The notes under the pieces are model-generated. The model did no database searches, was not told where the DNA came from, and saw nothing but the letters and a program-made list of their open reading frames with translations. The translations under genes were made by a program, and so were the position numbers. A stretch of 64,000 bases of DNA from Permianibacter aggregans (GTDB taxonomy: Bacteria; Pseudomonadota; Gammaproteobacteria; Enterobacterales; Permianibacteraceae). The DNA lies in NCBI RefSeq assembly GCF_009756665.1, contig NZ_CP037953.1, forward strand, positions 4,030,001 through 4,094,000, given 5' to 3'. Position 1 is the first letter of the stretch. Every line of letters begins with the position of its first letter. Below, in pieces: positions 35,384 through 43,372 of this stretch.

Positions 35384-36400
35384 ATGGATTACGTCATCAC
35401 CGCTCGCGCCATCAAGAAAAATGCCTTTATCGCCGAACCGGGTCCGGTTCGTTACTTGCGGGTGCCGCCCGATCAACCGATTCCGCTGCCGGCGCATGCG
35501 GCAAGCAATCGGCTCGATCGCGAGCGCTGGATCAAGGAAGTGCGAACACTGGCTGACAACAACCCGAACACCCGCTCGATCAGCCCGCAAGGCGACGTAC
35601 TGGTGTTCATCCATGGCTATAACAATGATCTGAACGTGATCATGAAACGCCAGCGGCAACTGGCCAAAGACCTACGGGCCGAGGGCTGGAATGGCCTGGT
35701 CATTGGTTTCGATTGGCCGAGCAATGACTCGACACTCAACTATCTGGAAGACCGGCGCGATGCCTCAAAGGTTGCCATCGAGCTGGTGCGCGGCGGCATC
35801 AAGCTGATCGCCAATGGCCAGGAAGGCGGCTGCGGCACCAACATACATTTGCTCGGCCATTCCACCGGCGCCTTCGTGATCATGGAAGCGCTGGTTCAAG
35901 CCGAAAAGGATGGTGAGCTATTTAAGTCCGACTGGCGCATCGGTCAGGTGGCGTTTATTGGTGGCGATGTCGCGGCCAGTTCCTTGTCGAGAGAATCGCA
36001 GTGGAGCAATCCGATGTTCAGTCGCATCATGCGGCTCACTAATTACGCCAACCCGTTTGATTCGGTACTCGGCATTTCCAACGCCAAACGCTTGGGCGTA
36101 GCACCACGCGCCGGCCGGGTAGGCTTGCCACTCGACGCCCACCCCAAATCGGTCAACGTGCATTGCGGTGACTATTTCAATACCATCAACCCGAAAAACG
36201 CCGTGTTCTTCGGCACCTTCAATCATTCCTGGCATATCGGCGACCGGGTATTCGCCCGCGATTTGGCCATGACCTTGGAAGGCGCCATCGACCGCCTGGC
36301 GATTCCAACCCGCTTGTGGGGCAATGGCCTGTTGAGTCTCAGGGACGCCAACCGCCCGGCCTTTATCGACGACTGGCAAATGGAAAGCGGCATTGTCTGA
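35384..36400 (+). CDS. Alpha/beta hydrolase of the DUF900 type
   Basis: 338 residues. ATG 35384 has AGGAAG eight bases upstream; an earlier ATG at 35288 lies in the roxA upstream region. DVLVFIHGYNNDLN is the oxyanion strand, NIHLLGHSTGAFVIMEAL carries the G-x-S-x-G nucleophile, IGGDVAASSL and the NHSWHIGDRVF His complete the likely triad. DUF900 members are often annotated as esterases/lipases; substrate unknown. Divergent from roxA. Confidence 0.82.
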   Translation: MDYVITARAIKKNAFIAEPGPVRYLRVPPDQPIPLPAHAASNRLDRERWIKEVRTLADNNPNTRSISPQGDVLVFIHGYNNDLNVIMKRQRQLAKDLRAEGWNGLVIGFDWPSNDSTLNYLEDRRDASKVAIELVRGGIKLIANGQEGGCGTNIHLLGHSTGAFVIMEALVQAEKDGELFKSDWRIGQVAFIGGDVAASSLSRESQWSNPMFSRIMRLTNYANPFDSVLGISNAKRLGVAPRAGRVGLPLDAHPKSVNVHCGDYFNTINPKNAVFFGTFNHSWHIGDRVFARDLAMTLEGAIDRLAIPTRLWGNGLLSLRDANRPAFIDDWQMESGIV

Positions 36401-37109
36401 AGCGCTGGACATCATCTATCAGGATGAATATATCGTTGCCGTCCACAAACCGGCGGGCTTGTTGGTGCATCGCTCCGATATCGACCGCCACGAAACCCGC
36501 TTCGCCGTGCAACAGTTGCGCGACCAGATTGGCAAGCCGGTTTTCCCGGCGCATCGGCTGGATAAAGCCACATCAGGGCTAATGCTGTTCGCACTCGACA
36601 GCGAAAGCTGCCAGCGTCTGATGACTCAGTTTGCCGAATTGCAGGTCGATAAAACCTACTGGGCCATCGTTCGCGGCTGGCCGGCGGAGCAGGGGGTTAT
36701 CGACCACCCGCTGACGCGCATCAAAGACCCTTACGACAAACCAAGACAGAAGTTTGAAGCGCAGGACGCGTTGACCGGATTCAAGCGCTTGCAAACGTTC
36801 AGCTCGCCGATTGCCATCGATCGCTACCCGGAAGCCCGTTACGCCCTGGTCGAAGCCAAACCGAAAACTGGCCGGCGACACCAAATTCGCCGCCATCTGA
36901 AGCACATCAGCCATCCAATCATCGGCGATGTGCGCTACGGCAAAGGCAATCACAACCGGCTGTTCCGTGAGCAACTGGGCATAGAAAGAATGTTGCTGGC
37001 TTGCACGGCGATGGCATTCAATCACCCCTCGACCGGTGCGCGTGTGGCGCTGGAATGCCCGGTCGAAGCCAGCTTTCAGACCGCGATAGAAAAGTTGGGT
37101 TTAAGGTAG
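36393..37109 (+). CDS. truC: RluA-family pseudouridine synthase, TruC-like
   Basis: 238 residues starting at TTG 36393, overlapping the preceding stop by 8 bp (GGAAAG upstream). Catalytic Asp in PAHRLDKATSGLMLF; start IIYQDEYIVAVHKPAGLLVHR and C-terminal TGRRHQIRRHLKHISHPIIGDVRYG are typical. Length and lack of an S4 domain point to TruC (tRNA U65) rather than RluC/D. Confidence 0.92.
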   Translation: MSEALDIIYQDEYIVAVHKPAGLLVHRSDIDRHETRFAVQQLRDQIGKPVFPAHRLDKATSGLMLFALDSESCQRLMTQFAELQVDKTYWAIVRGWPAEQGVIDHPLTRIKDPYDKPRQKFEAQDALTGFKRLQTFSSPIAIDRYPEARYALVEAKPKTGRRHQIRRHLKHISHPIIGDVRYGKGNHNRLFREQLGIERMLLACTAMAFNHPSTGARVALECPVEASFQTAIEKLGLR

Positions 37110-37790
37110 GGGCGAATTCATTCGCACAAGCAATTCATGACGGTTACCGCACCTGTCCCATACACTGACCGACATCGGGCGAGAGATGGTGGCTGCGGAA
37201 TTGTCCGCACAACGTCCTTGCATGGGAAAGCTTGCATGCTTGGTTGTCGGAATGAATTCCGACCTACAAAGTGCAGCGGGACGGTAGGTTTACATGCATG
37301 CAAACAAACTAGCTCAAACAATCGTCCCACCTCTAACGGGGCAATTGCTCAAAAATTAATCCTCGCTTTTTCCAACGATAGCCCTTATAGTGCGCGCCCC
37401 TGTTGCAATGCGGCAGGGTTATGCCTCACCAATCCTCTTTCCTGTTCAATGGCTTAAGGTCATTTTTCACATCAACACCCGTGTTGATGATGCTCAAACA
37501 GGCTATCGGCTTGGCGGCGTTCCGGACTCAATGCGCAAGCATCCGTTTCCGAAAGGCGTGTTAGCCAAGAATCGGTAGACACAAAACACACTCGCGGTAT
37601 TTCCGCCCAGAATTGAATCGTTGCGAACATCAGCGATGCGCGTGCGCATGGCTTCGGTTTGCGTAAGCCGCTCTTCACCTCCTTCCCTTCTCCCCTTGTG
37701 GGAGAGGGGCCAGGGGAGAGGGGGCTGTCGAGATTCAAAACGGCAGACACCGCACCAGGCCAAAACGGCCACTTAAAACTTAGGAACCAC
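37110..37790. other. Long intergenic region upstream of the RNA helicase gene
   Basis: 681 bp without a credible gene. Contents: an operator-like inverted repeat CATCAACAC (37470-37478) / GTGTTGATG (37481-37489); a TATAGT-like -10 near 37386-37391 without a clear -35; and a purine-rich inverted repeat (37679-37725). A long 5' leader is common for cold-induced DEAD-box helicase mRNAs; that role is inference here. Confidence 0.5.
37679..37725. repeat. CCCTTCTCCCC/GGGGAGAGGGG intergenic repeat
   Basis: Pyrimidine-rich arm TTCCCTTCTCCCC followed by purine-rich GGGAGAGGGG and GGGGAGAGGGGG arms. Related sequences occur at 39938-39974, 40121-40160 and 43253-43298, all in intergenic DNA, so this is a dispersed repeat family. 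Confidence 0.65.
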
Positions 37791-39680
37791 ATGTCATTTG
37801 CCAGCTTGAATCTTGACGAGCGCATCATGCGCGCGCTTGAAGAACTGAACTTTTCCGAAGCCACCCCAATCCAGTCGCAAGCCATTCCGTTGGTGCTTGA
37901 AGGCCGCGATCTGATGGCCTCGGCGCAAACCGGCACCGGCAAAACTGCCGCGTTCGTACTGCCGGCCCTGCACAAAATGCTGACCACCGAAGCCGCTCGC
38001 GGTCGTGGCCCACGCTTGTTGATTCTGTCGCCAACCCGTGAACTGGCCGAACAGATCAACGAAGCCATTCAATCCTTTTCCAAATTCTGCCGCGTCAAAA
38101 CCGCTGTTATCGTCGGTGGCGTGTCCTACTTCCATCAGGAACGCGCCTTGAAAGGCACGCTCGACGTCATCGTCGCCACCCCAGGCCGACTGATGGATCA
38201 CATGAGCAAAGATCGCATCGACTTTTCCCGCATGGAAATGCTGGTGCTCGACGAAGCCGACCGCATGCTTGACATGGGCTTTATCGAAGACATCGAAACC
38301 ATTGCTGCCGCACTGCCGGAAAATCGTCAGACGCTGCTGTTCTCGGCAACGCTGGAAGGTGAAGTGTTGCGCGTTGCGCGTGACATTCTGAACAACCCAG
38401 AGCGCATTCAAATTGCCGGCGTCAAATCCGAGCATGCGCAAATCGAACAGCTCGTTTATGCCGCCGATGACGACAGCCATAAGCAAGCCTTGCTGCGTCA
38501 TTTGATTAACCGTGATGAGGTTTATCAAGCCGTCGTGTTCGTCGCCACCAAAACCGGTGCAGACGATCTCGCTGACGATTTGAAAGCCGCCAACATCAAA
38601 GCCATGTCGCTGCACGGTGACATGAAACAACAACACCGTCGCCGCGTCATCGAGCGTATGCACGATGGTCGCGTAAAAGTATTGGTGGCCACTGACGTTG
38701 CCGCTCGTGGTTTGGATGTACGTGGCATCACTCACGTGTTCAACTACGAACTGCCGATGGTGCCGGAAGATTACGTCCACCGTATCGGTCGTACCGGTCG
38801 TGGTGGCGCCAGCGGTGAAGCCGTGTCATTGATTAGCCCGATGGACTGGCGCAAATGGTTCCGCATCGAGAAACTGCTGGGTCGCAAATTCGAAGAAATC
38901 GAAGTCGATGGCCTTGAGCCCAAGCGTGGCCGTCCTGCTCGTGAAGCACGTGGTGGTGGTCGCGGTGATGGTCGTGGCGAATTCCGTGGTGGCCGCAACA
39001 GCGGTCGCAGCAATGGCGGTGGTCGTCGTTTCGAAGGTCGTGGTCGCGACCGCGAAGACGGTGTATTCGTGCCGGATGGCGAGCGCGGCGACAAACGTTT
39101 TTCCCGCGATCGCACCGATCGTTTCTTTGCTCCGCGCAATCGCAATGATGCCCCGCGTGGTCGCGACGAAAGCCGCAACGACGAATTTCGTCCGCGCCGC
39201 GAGCGTTCGCGTTTTGCCGGCAACGATGCCGTAGCCAGCAACGAGCAACCGCGTTTCCGCGTCAACCGTGATACACCACGCGAGTTCAACCGTGAAGAAG
39301 GCAGCGGTCGTCGCGAACGCTCCAATGAAGAGCGCGGCCCACGTCGTGAATTCAACAGCGACCGTCCTCGCCGCGAGTTCAGCAACGATCGTTCGCGTCG
39401 TGAGTTCAATAGCGAGCGCCCGCGTCGCGAATTCGACAGCGAGCGCCCAAAGCGTGAATTCGGTGATCGCCCGGTCAGCCGCCGTCGCCCAGAAGCAGAA
39501 TTCGCCAGCGATGCGCCACGTCAGCCAAACCGCCGCGAACGCCGCGCTGCTCAGTTCGGTCACTCGTTCGATGCCCATCCAGAAGCCAACGCCGGCCACC
39601 ACGCCCCACGTCGTCCACATGGCGAACGAGGCGAGCCGGAGTTCCGTGTCGCCAACGCAGGTCGTCGCGACGAGTTTTAA
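37791..39680 (+). CDS. rhlE: DEAD-box ATP-dependent RNA helicase, RhlE type
   Basis: 629 residues; ATG 37791 with AGGAA upstream. Helicase core 1-~385: Q motif TPIQSQ, motif I AQTGTGKT, Ia PTRELAEQ, II DEAD, III SAT, V ARGLDV, VI HRIGRTGR. The remaining ~240 residues are an Arg/Gly/Glu-rich disordered tail: an RGG-like part (GGGRGDGRGEFRGGR) and then an R-R-E-F-x-S-[DE]-R-P type repeat occurring about seven times. Such tails add RNA binding and phase separation in RhlE-type proteins. Ends with a strong terminator. Confidence 0.94.
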   Translation: MSFASLNLDERIMRALEELNFSEATPIQSQAIPLVLEGRDLMASAQTGTGKTAAFVLPALHKMLTTEAARGRGPRLLILSPTRELAEQINEAIQSFSKFCRVKTAVIVGGVSYFHQERALKGTLDVIVATPGRLMDHMSKDRIDFSRMEMLVLDEADRMLDMGFIEDIETIAAALPENRQTLLFSATLEGEVLRVARDILNNPERIQIAGVKSEHAQIEQLVYAADDDSHKQALLRHLINRDEVYQAVVFVATKTGADDLADDLKAANIKAMSLHGDMKQQHRRRVIERMHDGRVKVLVATDVAARGLDVRGITHVFNYELPMVPEDYVHRIGRTGRGGASGEAVSLISPMDWRKWFRIEKLLGRKFEEIEVDGLEPKRGRPAREARGGGRGDGRGEFRGGRNSGRSNGGGRRFEGRGRDREDGVFVPDGERGDKRFSRDRTDRFFAPRNRNDAPRGRDESRNDEFRPRRERSRFAGNDAVASNEQPRFRVNRDTPREFNREEGSGRRERSNEERGPRREFNSDRPRREFSNDRSRREFNSERPRREFDSERPKREFGDRPVSRRRPEAEFASDAPRQPNRRERRAAQFGHSFDAHPEANAGHHAPRRPHGERGEPEFRVANAGRRDEF

Positions 39681-39709
39681 TCCTCATTAGCGGTGTCACT
39701 CGCTGCAAT

Positions 39710-39735
39710 AAAAAACGCCCTTTCGGGCGTTTTTT
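39710..39735 (+). terminator. Intrinsic terminator of rhlE
   Basis: AAAAAACGCCC-TTTC-GGGCGTTTTTT, 11-bp stem counting A/T pairs, with T-tract. Confidence 0.93.
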
Positions 39736-39807
39736 ATTTCCTGTTTTTCTCCCTTTCTTTTAAGTGATAGGCAAGGTGAAAGATTAACCCCAACGCTCAA
39801 CTAACCC

Positions 39808-40160
39808 GTAGGTCGGCGCTGAGCAAAGCGAAGCCCGACAAGCTCCCGCGAAAAATAAGCCATTCTTCCGGAGCCAATGTAAAGCAGAAAAGCAGAACTA
39901 CAGGGATGCTCGCGTCTGCACATATAGATGTATGGCTCCCTCTCCCTTTTCAAAAGGGAGAGGCGAGGTGAGGGATTAACCCAGAATCCCAAGCAATCGT
40001 AGGTCGGTGCTGAGCAAAGCGAAGCCCGACAAGCTCCCGCGAAAAATAGCTATTCTTCCGAAGCCAATGTAGAGCAGAAAAGCAGAACTACCGGGATGCT
40101 CGCGTCTGCACATGCATGGACCCCTTTCCTTTTTCAAAAGGGAGAGGCTAGGTGAGGGAT
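39808..40160. repeat. 191-bp tandem direct repeat (nearly two copies)
   Basis: Copy 1 starts at 39808 (GTAGGTCGGCGCTGAGCAAA), copy 2 at 39999 with the same sequence bar a few substitutions; period 191 bp. Both contain AGCAGAACTAC, GGGATGCTCGCGTCTGCACAT and a CCCT...AAAAGGGAGAGG inverted repeat. A degraded third piece (39750-39807) matches the end of the unit. No gene. It fills the 719-bp gap between rhlE and the secreted-protein array and may mark the island boundary. Confidence 0.88.
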
Positions 40161-40414
40161 AGAACGCGGGTGTAAAGCCCTAGCCCGGACAAGGCTACAG
40201 ATCCCGAAGCGAAAGGTAAGGTTTCACCTCTATAAAAATGTGATGCACGACGCAAAATCGCAACGATGTATCGTTTTGTATCTGTATGCACCAAAAAGCT
40301 ACAAATTTTTGTTTGACCTGGAATCACAGATAAGCAGAATACGCGGAAATTACCGAGCACCGCCTACCAGCTACGCCAATAAGCTCGGACATTTATCTTG
40401 TGGGAAGGGAAGCA

Positions 40415-40831
40415 ATGATGACCAGGGATTGGCAGTCGTGTACTCATCGTGCTTTAGCGGCATTCAGATCGCTTCGCTCTCCTATCAAACTCCTTTCCAA
40501 ATCGTCATTGCGATTTGTAGCGACAGGTGTCGCATTATTTTTCAGCGCATGGCTTCAAGCCGGTGCCAGTGAGGGCTTGGTTAAAAATCCGCTGGTTAAT
40601 GAAGCAAATGTATTCATGTTTTCCGCAGGTACCCACCAAAACGCTCCGGCTTGCGCAACACAGACCCTAGCCACATGGGCAATTTCTTTAAATAACCCTG
40701 CCGGTCAGAACATGATGTCCCTGGTGCTCACTGCCCATGCTCAAGGCAAACGACTTCACGTCCAAGGTACAAACTATTGCAACTCCTGGGGCGATCGCGA
40801 GCAACCGTTATATGCCTTTATTGTGGACTAA
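40415..40831 (+). CDS. Small secreted two-cysteine protein, array member 1
   Basis: 138 residues. AAGGGA precedes ATG 40415/40418. The signal peptide sits late (SLRFVATGVALFFSAWLQAGA), after a ~30-residue N-terminal stretch, so the true start may be downstream. Mature part: one Cys in NAPACATQT and a second in the family motif LTAHAQGKRLHVQG then NYCNSWGDRE. Shared by array members: a hydrophobic strand, first Cys, ~30 residues later A-x-A-x-G-K/R, alternating strand, G-x-x-x-C. Compact OB-like all-beta fold suspected. I know no named function. Confidence 0.75.
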   Translation: MMTRDWQSCTHRALAAFRSLRSPIKLLSKSSLRFVATGVALFFSAWLQAGASEGLVKNPLVNEANVFMFSAGTHQNAPACATQTLATWAISLNNPAGQNMMSLVLTAHAQGKRLHVQGTNYCNSWGDREQPLYAFIVD

Positions 40832-40835
40832 TCCA

Positions 40836-41255
40836 ATGGCCTTTCTCTGCAATCTCAAACACCCAGCCGTCATTCCCACGAAAGCGGGAATCCAGGCGGT
40901 TCTCAATCAGGGCAAAACGTCTGTAATTGCGCCATTGTTCGCGCTTCTGTTTGGCGCCCTGCATATGCCTTCAGCCTACGCCGGTCACGCCGACGGCCAA
41001 ATAGCCGCTGTTCGTTCTCGTGCCAGTGACGGCCTGGTCTGGATAAACCTCACCGGTCCACGGGTAAACAAACCTGCTTGCGCACTCTACGACTACATGA
41101 TGATCAAAGACGAAAATTCCGAAACCGGCAAAAAACAATTTGCGATGCTGCTGCAGGCTCATGCAACGGGCAAACCCGTGTTTGTGCGAGGCACTGGCGA
41201 TTGCTCGCGCTGGGGTGATGGTGAGTCAATTGAAATGGTGGAAATACTGCAATGA
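40836..41255 (+). CDS. Small secreted two-cysteine protein, array member 2
   Basis: 139 residues from ATG 40836, 4 bp after the previous stop. Its first ~25 codons run through a REP-like element (40869-40895), giving the tell-tale peptide PAVIPTKAGIQ; the signal peptide then follows (SVIAPLFALLFGALHMPSAYA|GHA). Mature part shows NKPACALYDY and the clearest version of the motif, LLQAHATGKPVFVRGTGDC followed by SRWGDGESIEMVEI. Start may have been created or extended by the repeat. Overlaps member 3 by ATGA. Confidence 0.75.
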   Translation: MAFLCNLKHPAVIPTKAGIQAVLNQGKTSVIAPLFALLFGALHMPSAYAGHADGQIAAVRSRASDGLVWINLTGPRVNKPACALYDYMMIKDENSETGKKQFAMLLQAHATGKPVFVRGTGDCSRWGDGESIEMVEILQ

Positions 41256-41584
41256 TTACTCGTGCTATCCGCATCCTGCTGCTTCCCCTCTTGGCGCTTT
41301 ATGCCATCGCGAGTAGCGCCAATCCCGAAACCGTGTGGGTGCGTGACGTCAAAGTCGTCCAGTTTGGTACTTACCAACACAATACCATTCACTTTGTCTG
41401 GCTTTCCTCCGGCACCGTACCGGCCTGCCAGCAACAGTCGCCAGGCAACCCAACCATTCACTTTGATGAGGCGAGTCCCGGTGGTAAGTCGCTGGTATCG
41501 GTGCTGACGGCTGCAGTGATTTCGAAAGTCAATGTCGATGTTCAGGTAACCGGGTGTCAGATTATGGAGGTGTATCTGAAATGA
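41252..41584 (+). CDS. Small secreted two-cysteine protein, array member 3
   Basis: 110 residues. Signal peptide MITRAIRILLLPLLALYAIASSA|NPE. Mature: KVVQFGTYQHNTIHFVWLSSG, first Cys in TVPACQQQ, motif degenerate (LTAAVISKVNVDVQVTGC), ends ...IMEVYLK. ATGA overlaps at both ends show operonic, translationally coupled organisation. Confidence 0.78.
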   Translation: MITRAIRILLLPLLALYAIASSANPETVWVRDVKVVQFGTYQHNTIHFVWLSSGTVPACQQQSPGNPTIHFDEASPGGKSLVSVLTAAVISKVNVDVQVTGCQIMEVYLK

Positions 41585-41934
41585 CTAGCGCAGTTTCCCT
41601 ATTCTCAAAAGTTTCGTTTACGTTCGCATTGTTTACAGCTACAGCAAATGTAGTGGCAAGTGGCGACAGCATGGGAGGGAAAGTCGTGCATATAGCATCT
41701 GTTAATGACGCCATCCTCTTAAAGATAAGTGGAAATACCGAAAGTAGTCGTCCCGCATGTGCTACGTCTGGCCGGTTTGCCGTTCACAAAGATAGCGCGC
41801 ACGCATCCGTTGTGCTTACGGCATTCGCCACTGGGAAGAACTTATATAACGTAAAGGGGATGGGGACCTGCAATTTGTGGATGAACGCAGAAGACCTTCG
41901 ATGGATTGAGGTTTGCCCTATTACTGGTTGCTAA
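41581..41934 (+). CDS. Small secreted two-cysteine protein, array member 4
   Basis: 117 residues from the ATG that overlaps the previous stop. Hydrophobic signal (FSKVSFTFALFTATANVVA|SGD). Mature: VVHIASVNDAILLKISGN, Cys in SRPACATSG, motif LTAFATGKNLYNVKGMGTC then NLWMNAEDLRWIEV. Extra Cys residues at the C-terminus (VCPITGC). Lower GC than the housekeeping half. Confidence 0.78.
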   Translation: MTSAVSLFSKVSFTFALFTATANVVASGDSMGGKVVHIASVNDAILLKISGNTESSRPACATSGRFAVHKDSAHASVVLTAFATGKNLYNVKGMGTCNLWMNAEDLRWIEVCPITGC

Positions 41935-42008
41935 GTCGGTCCACGTAGCACACCTGGCTTTCTCTCGGCTGCAATAAGATTTGAATGGTTCAATTGGCGA
42001 AAAACGAG

Positions 42009-42353
42009 ATGTTAGTGAAAAAACTGGTTTTATTTGCGCTTTTGTTTGTGGTGGCGCGCGTAAACGCTGCGCCTCAGTGGTGTGTAGGCACGCTGGATTT
42101 AGTATGGATAGACATACACGGCAACGTGTTTACTCGGCCGTCTTGGCGTAACGACCATATTCGCATTTGTAATCTGAAGGGTTCAGATGGCGTCACCGAT
42201 ACGGTTACGTGCTCAAGTTGGTATTCTCAAGTCGCTCAGGCTGTTAAAGATAATCGGCAAACGACCATTCAGTACTCCGACATTCCTTCCTGCGCCACCA
42301 TTCCGACCTATGGCAATGCGCCTGTGCCATATTACGTGATGATTCACCGGTAA
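42009..42353 (+). CDS. Small secreted cysteine-containing protein, array member 5
   Basis: 114 residues (ATG 42009; an ATG at 41985 adds eight). Signal peptide MLVKKLVLFALLFVVARVNA|APQ. Mature: WCVGTLDLVWIDIHGNVF, Cys in IRICNLKG, then SQVAQAVKDNRQTTIQYSD and PSCATIP where the array motif would be. More divergent than members 1-4, with additional cysteines. Function unknown. Confidence 0.72.
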   Translation: MLVKKLVLFALLFVVARVNAAPQWCVGTLDLVWIDIHGNVFTRPSWRNDHIRICNLKGSDGVTDTVTCSSWYSQVAQAVKDNRQTTIQYSDIPSCATIPTYGNAPVPYYVMIHR

Positions 42354-42378
42354 ACGATTAAACGCTAAGGGGCAAATC

Positions 42379-42687
42379 ATGACGATAGCAAAATGTTTTC
42401 TGGTGGTTCTGGTTTGGTCTGTTTCGATGGTTGTACACGCAAACTGGATATACAGTGACGCAGCGAAAGTGACTCATGTCATGCAATGGGAAGGCGAAGG
42501 CAATCCCATATTTTTCACGCTTTCATCTGGAAAAACCTGTTACCTGCCAAGTGCTGACGCCAAAAATTACGCACTGGTCATGACGCTATATACGACCGGC
42601 AGAACTGCCAATGTTCATTGCTATCCAGAGGTTTATACATTTTCTGGTGCAACGGCACATAAGCTCCATCGAATCGTGGCGATGTAA
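42379..42687 (+). CDS. Small secreted cysteine-containing protein, array member 6
   Basis: 102 residues. Signal peptide MTIAKCFLVVLVWSVSMVVHA|NWI. Mature: KVTHVMQWEGEGNPIFFTLSSG, Cys in KTCYLPS, motif MTLYTTGRTANVHC, ends HKLHRIVAM. Same strand spacing as other members. Confidence 0.75.
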   Translation: MTIAKCFLVVLVWSVSMVVHANWIYSDAAKVTHVMQWEGEGNPIFFTLSSGKTCYLPSADAKNYALVMTLYTTGRTANVHCYPEVYTFSGATAHKLHRIVAM

Positions 42688-42712
42688 TCAAATGAGATTC
42701 CATAAGAGACAA

Positions 42713-43234
42713 ATGTCAATGAAAAAATCCGTGCTGTCGCTGGTCGCGTCGATGCTGTTAGCGAATGCGTCATTTTCAGCTCCCGCCACCCCGGTCATCA
42801 CCAATGCTACCGGCATGACCAAATTTTCTTGGGTGCTAATCCATGCGCCGGTATCGTTTTTGGTGCCGTCTCGCACCACTTCCGCAGATGGCACGGCATC
42901 GTTCCAATGGAACGCAGTATCCGGCGCGACGTATTACCAAGTACGTCTCTTTGTTAACGGTGTCTGGTCTGAGTGGCAATCAGTCGGCAGCAATACCTAT
43001 TTCAACGCCATCAATGCCGACGGCAACATCGGCTTTGAAGTGCGCGCCTGTGATTCCTCGGGCTGTTCGGCTGGTGCTGGCACCACCGTCATTACCTCTG
43101 CCTGGAAAAACCTAGGTGTATGCGATCCGCGCACTAACCAACAAACCCAGATCTGTGTGAACAGCAATTACTGCACGCTGAACAGTCAACGCACCGTTTC
43201 AGGTAATTGCGGCCAATCGGTGGACTGCGGCTAA
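42713..43234 (+). CDS. Exported fibronectin-III-like protein preceding the RHS gene
   Basis: 173 residues; ATG 42713 after AAGAGA. Signal peptide MSMKKSVLSLVASMLLANASFS|APA. Middle part TASFQWNAVSGATYYQVRLFVNG..WSEWQSVG..GFEVRACDSSGC has the W-x-A-V-x-G-A-x-x-Y-x-V pattern of a fibronectin type III/Ig-like fold. The C-terminal ~45 residues are Cys-rich (GVCDPRTNQQTQICVNSNYC). It is not an obvious member of the two-Cys array. Proteins of this type often sit directly before SpvB/RHS genes, suggesting a joint surface role (inference). Confidence 0.7.
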   Translation: MSMKKSVLSLVASMLLANASFSAPATPVITNATGMTKFSWVLIHAPVSFLVPSRTTSADGTASFQWNAVSGATYYQVRLFVNGVWSEWQSVGSNTYFNAINADGNIGFEVRACDSSGCSAGAGTTVITSAWKNLGVCDPRTNQQTQICVNSNYCTLNSQRTVSGNCGQSVDCG

Positions 43235-43252
43235 AAGTGAACGAATAAGTAA

Positions 43253-43298
43253 CCCTCGCCCCATGTGGGGGAGGGTGGCGCGAAGCGCCGGGAGAGGG
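43253..43298. repeat. CCCTCGCCCC...GGGAGAGGGG intergenic repeat
   Basis: CCCTCGCCCCATGTGGGGGAGGG, then a GGCGC-GAA-GCGCC hairpin and GGGAGAGGGG. Same dispersed family as at 37679 and 39938. Lies between the fibronectin-like gene and the RHS gene. Confidence 0.65.
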
Positions 43299-43372
43299 GT
43301 AAACCCTCTGAAAACAACAGTTAAACGGATTATCAGCGCTTCTCATACAAGCGCTTCTTTGTGGAGAAAAAC

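Noticed and set aside
37137-37578. Short open frames between the TruC-like gene and rhlE
   Set aside because: No signal, motif or ribosome site; they cross repeat and hairpin sequences.
38771-39620. Long antisense open frames in the Arg/Gly tail of rhlE
   Set aside because: Low-complexity opposite-strand shadows of the repeat-rich tail.
39808-40160. CRISPR array
   Set aside because: Repeats are 191 bp long and tandem without short unique spacers; no cas genes in the window.
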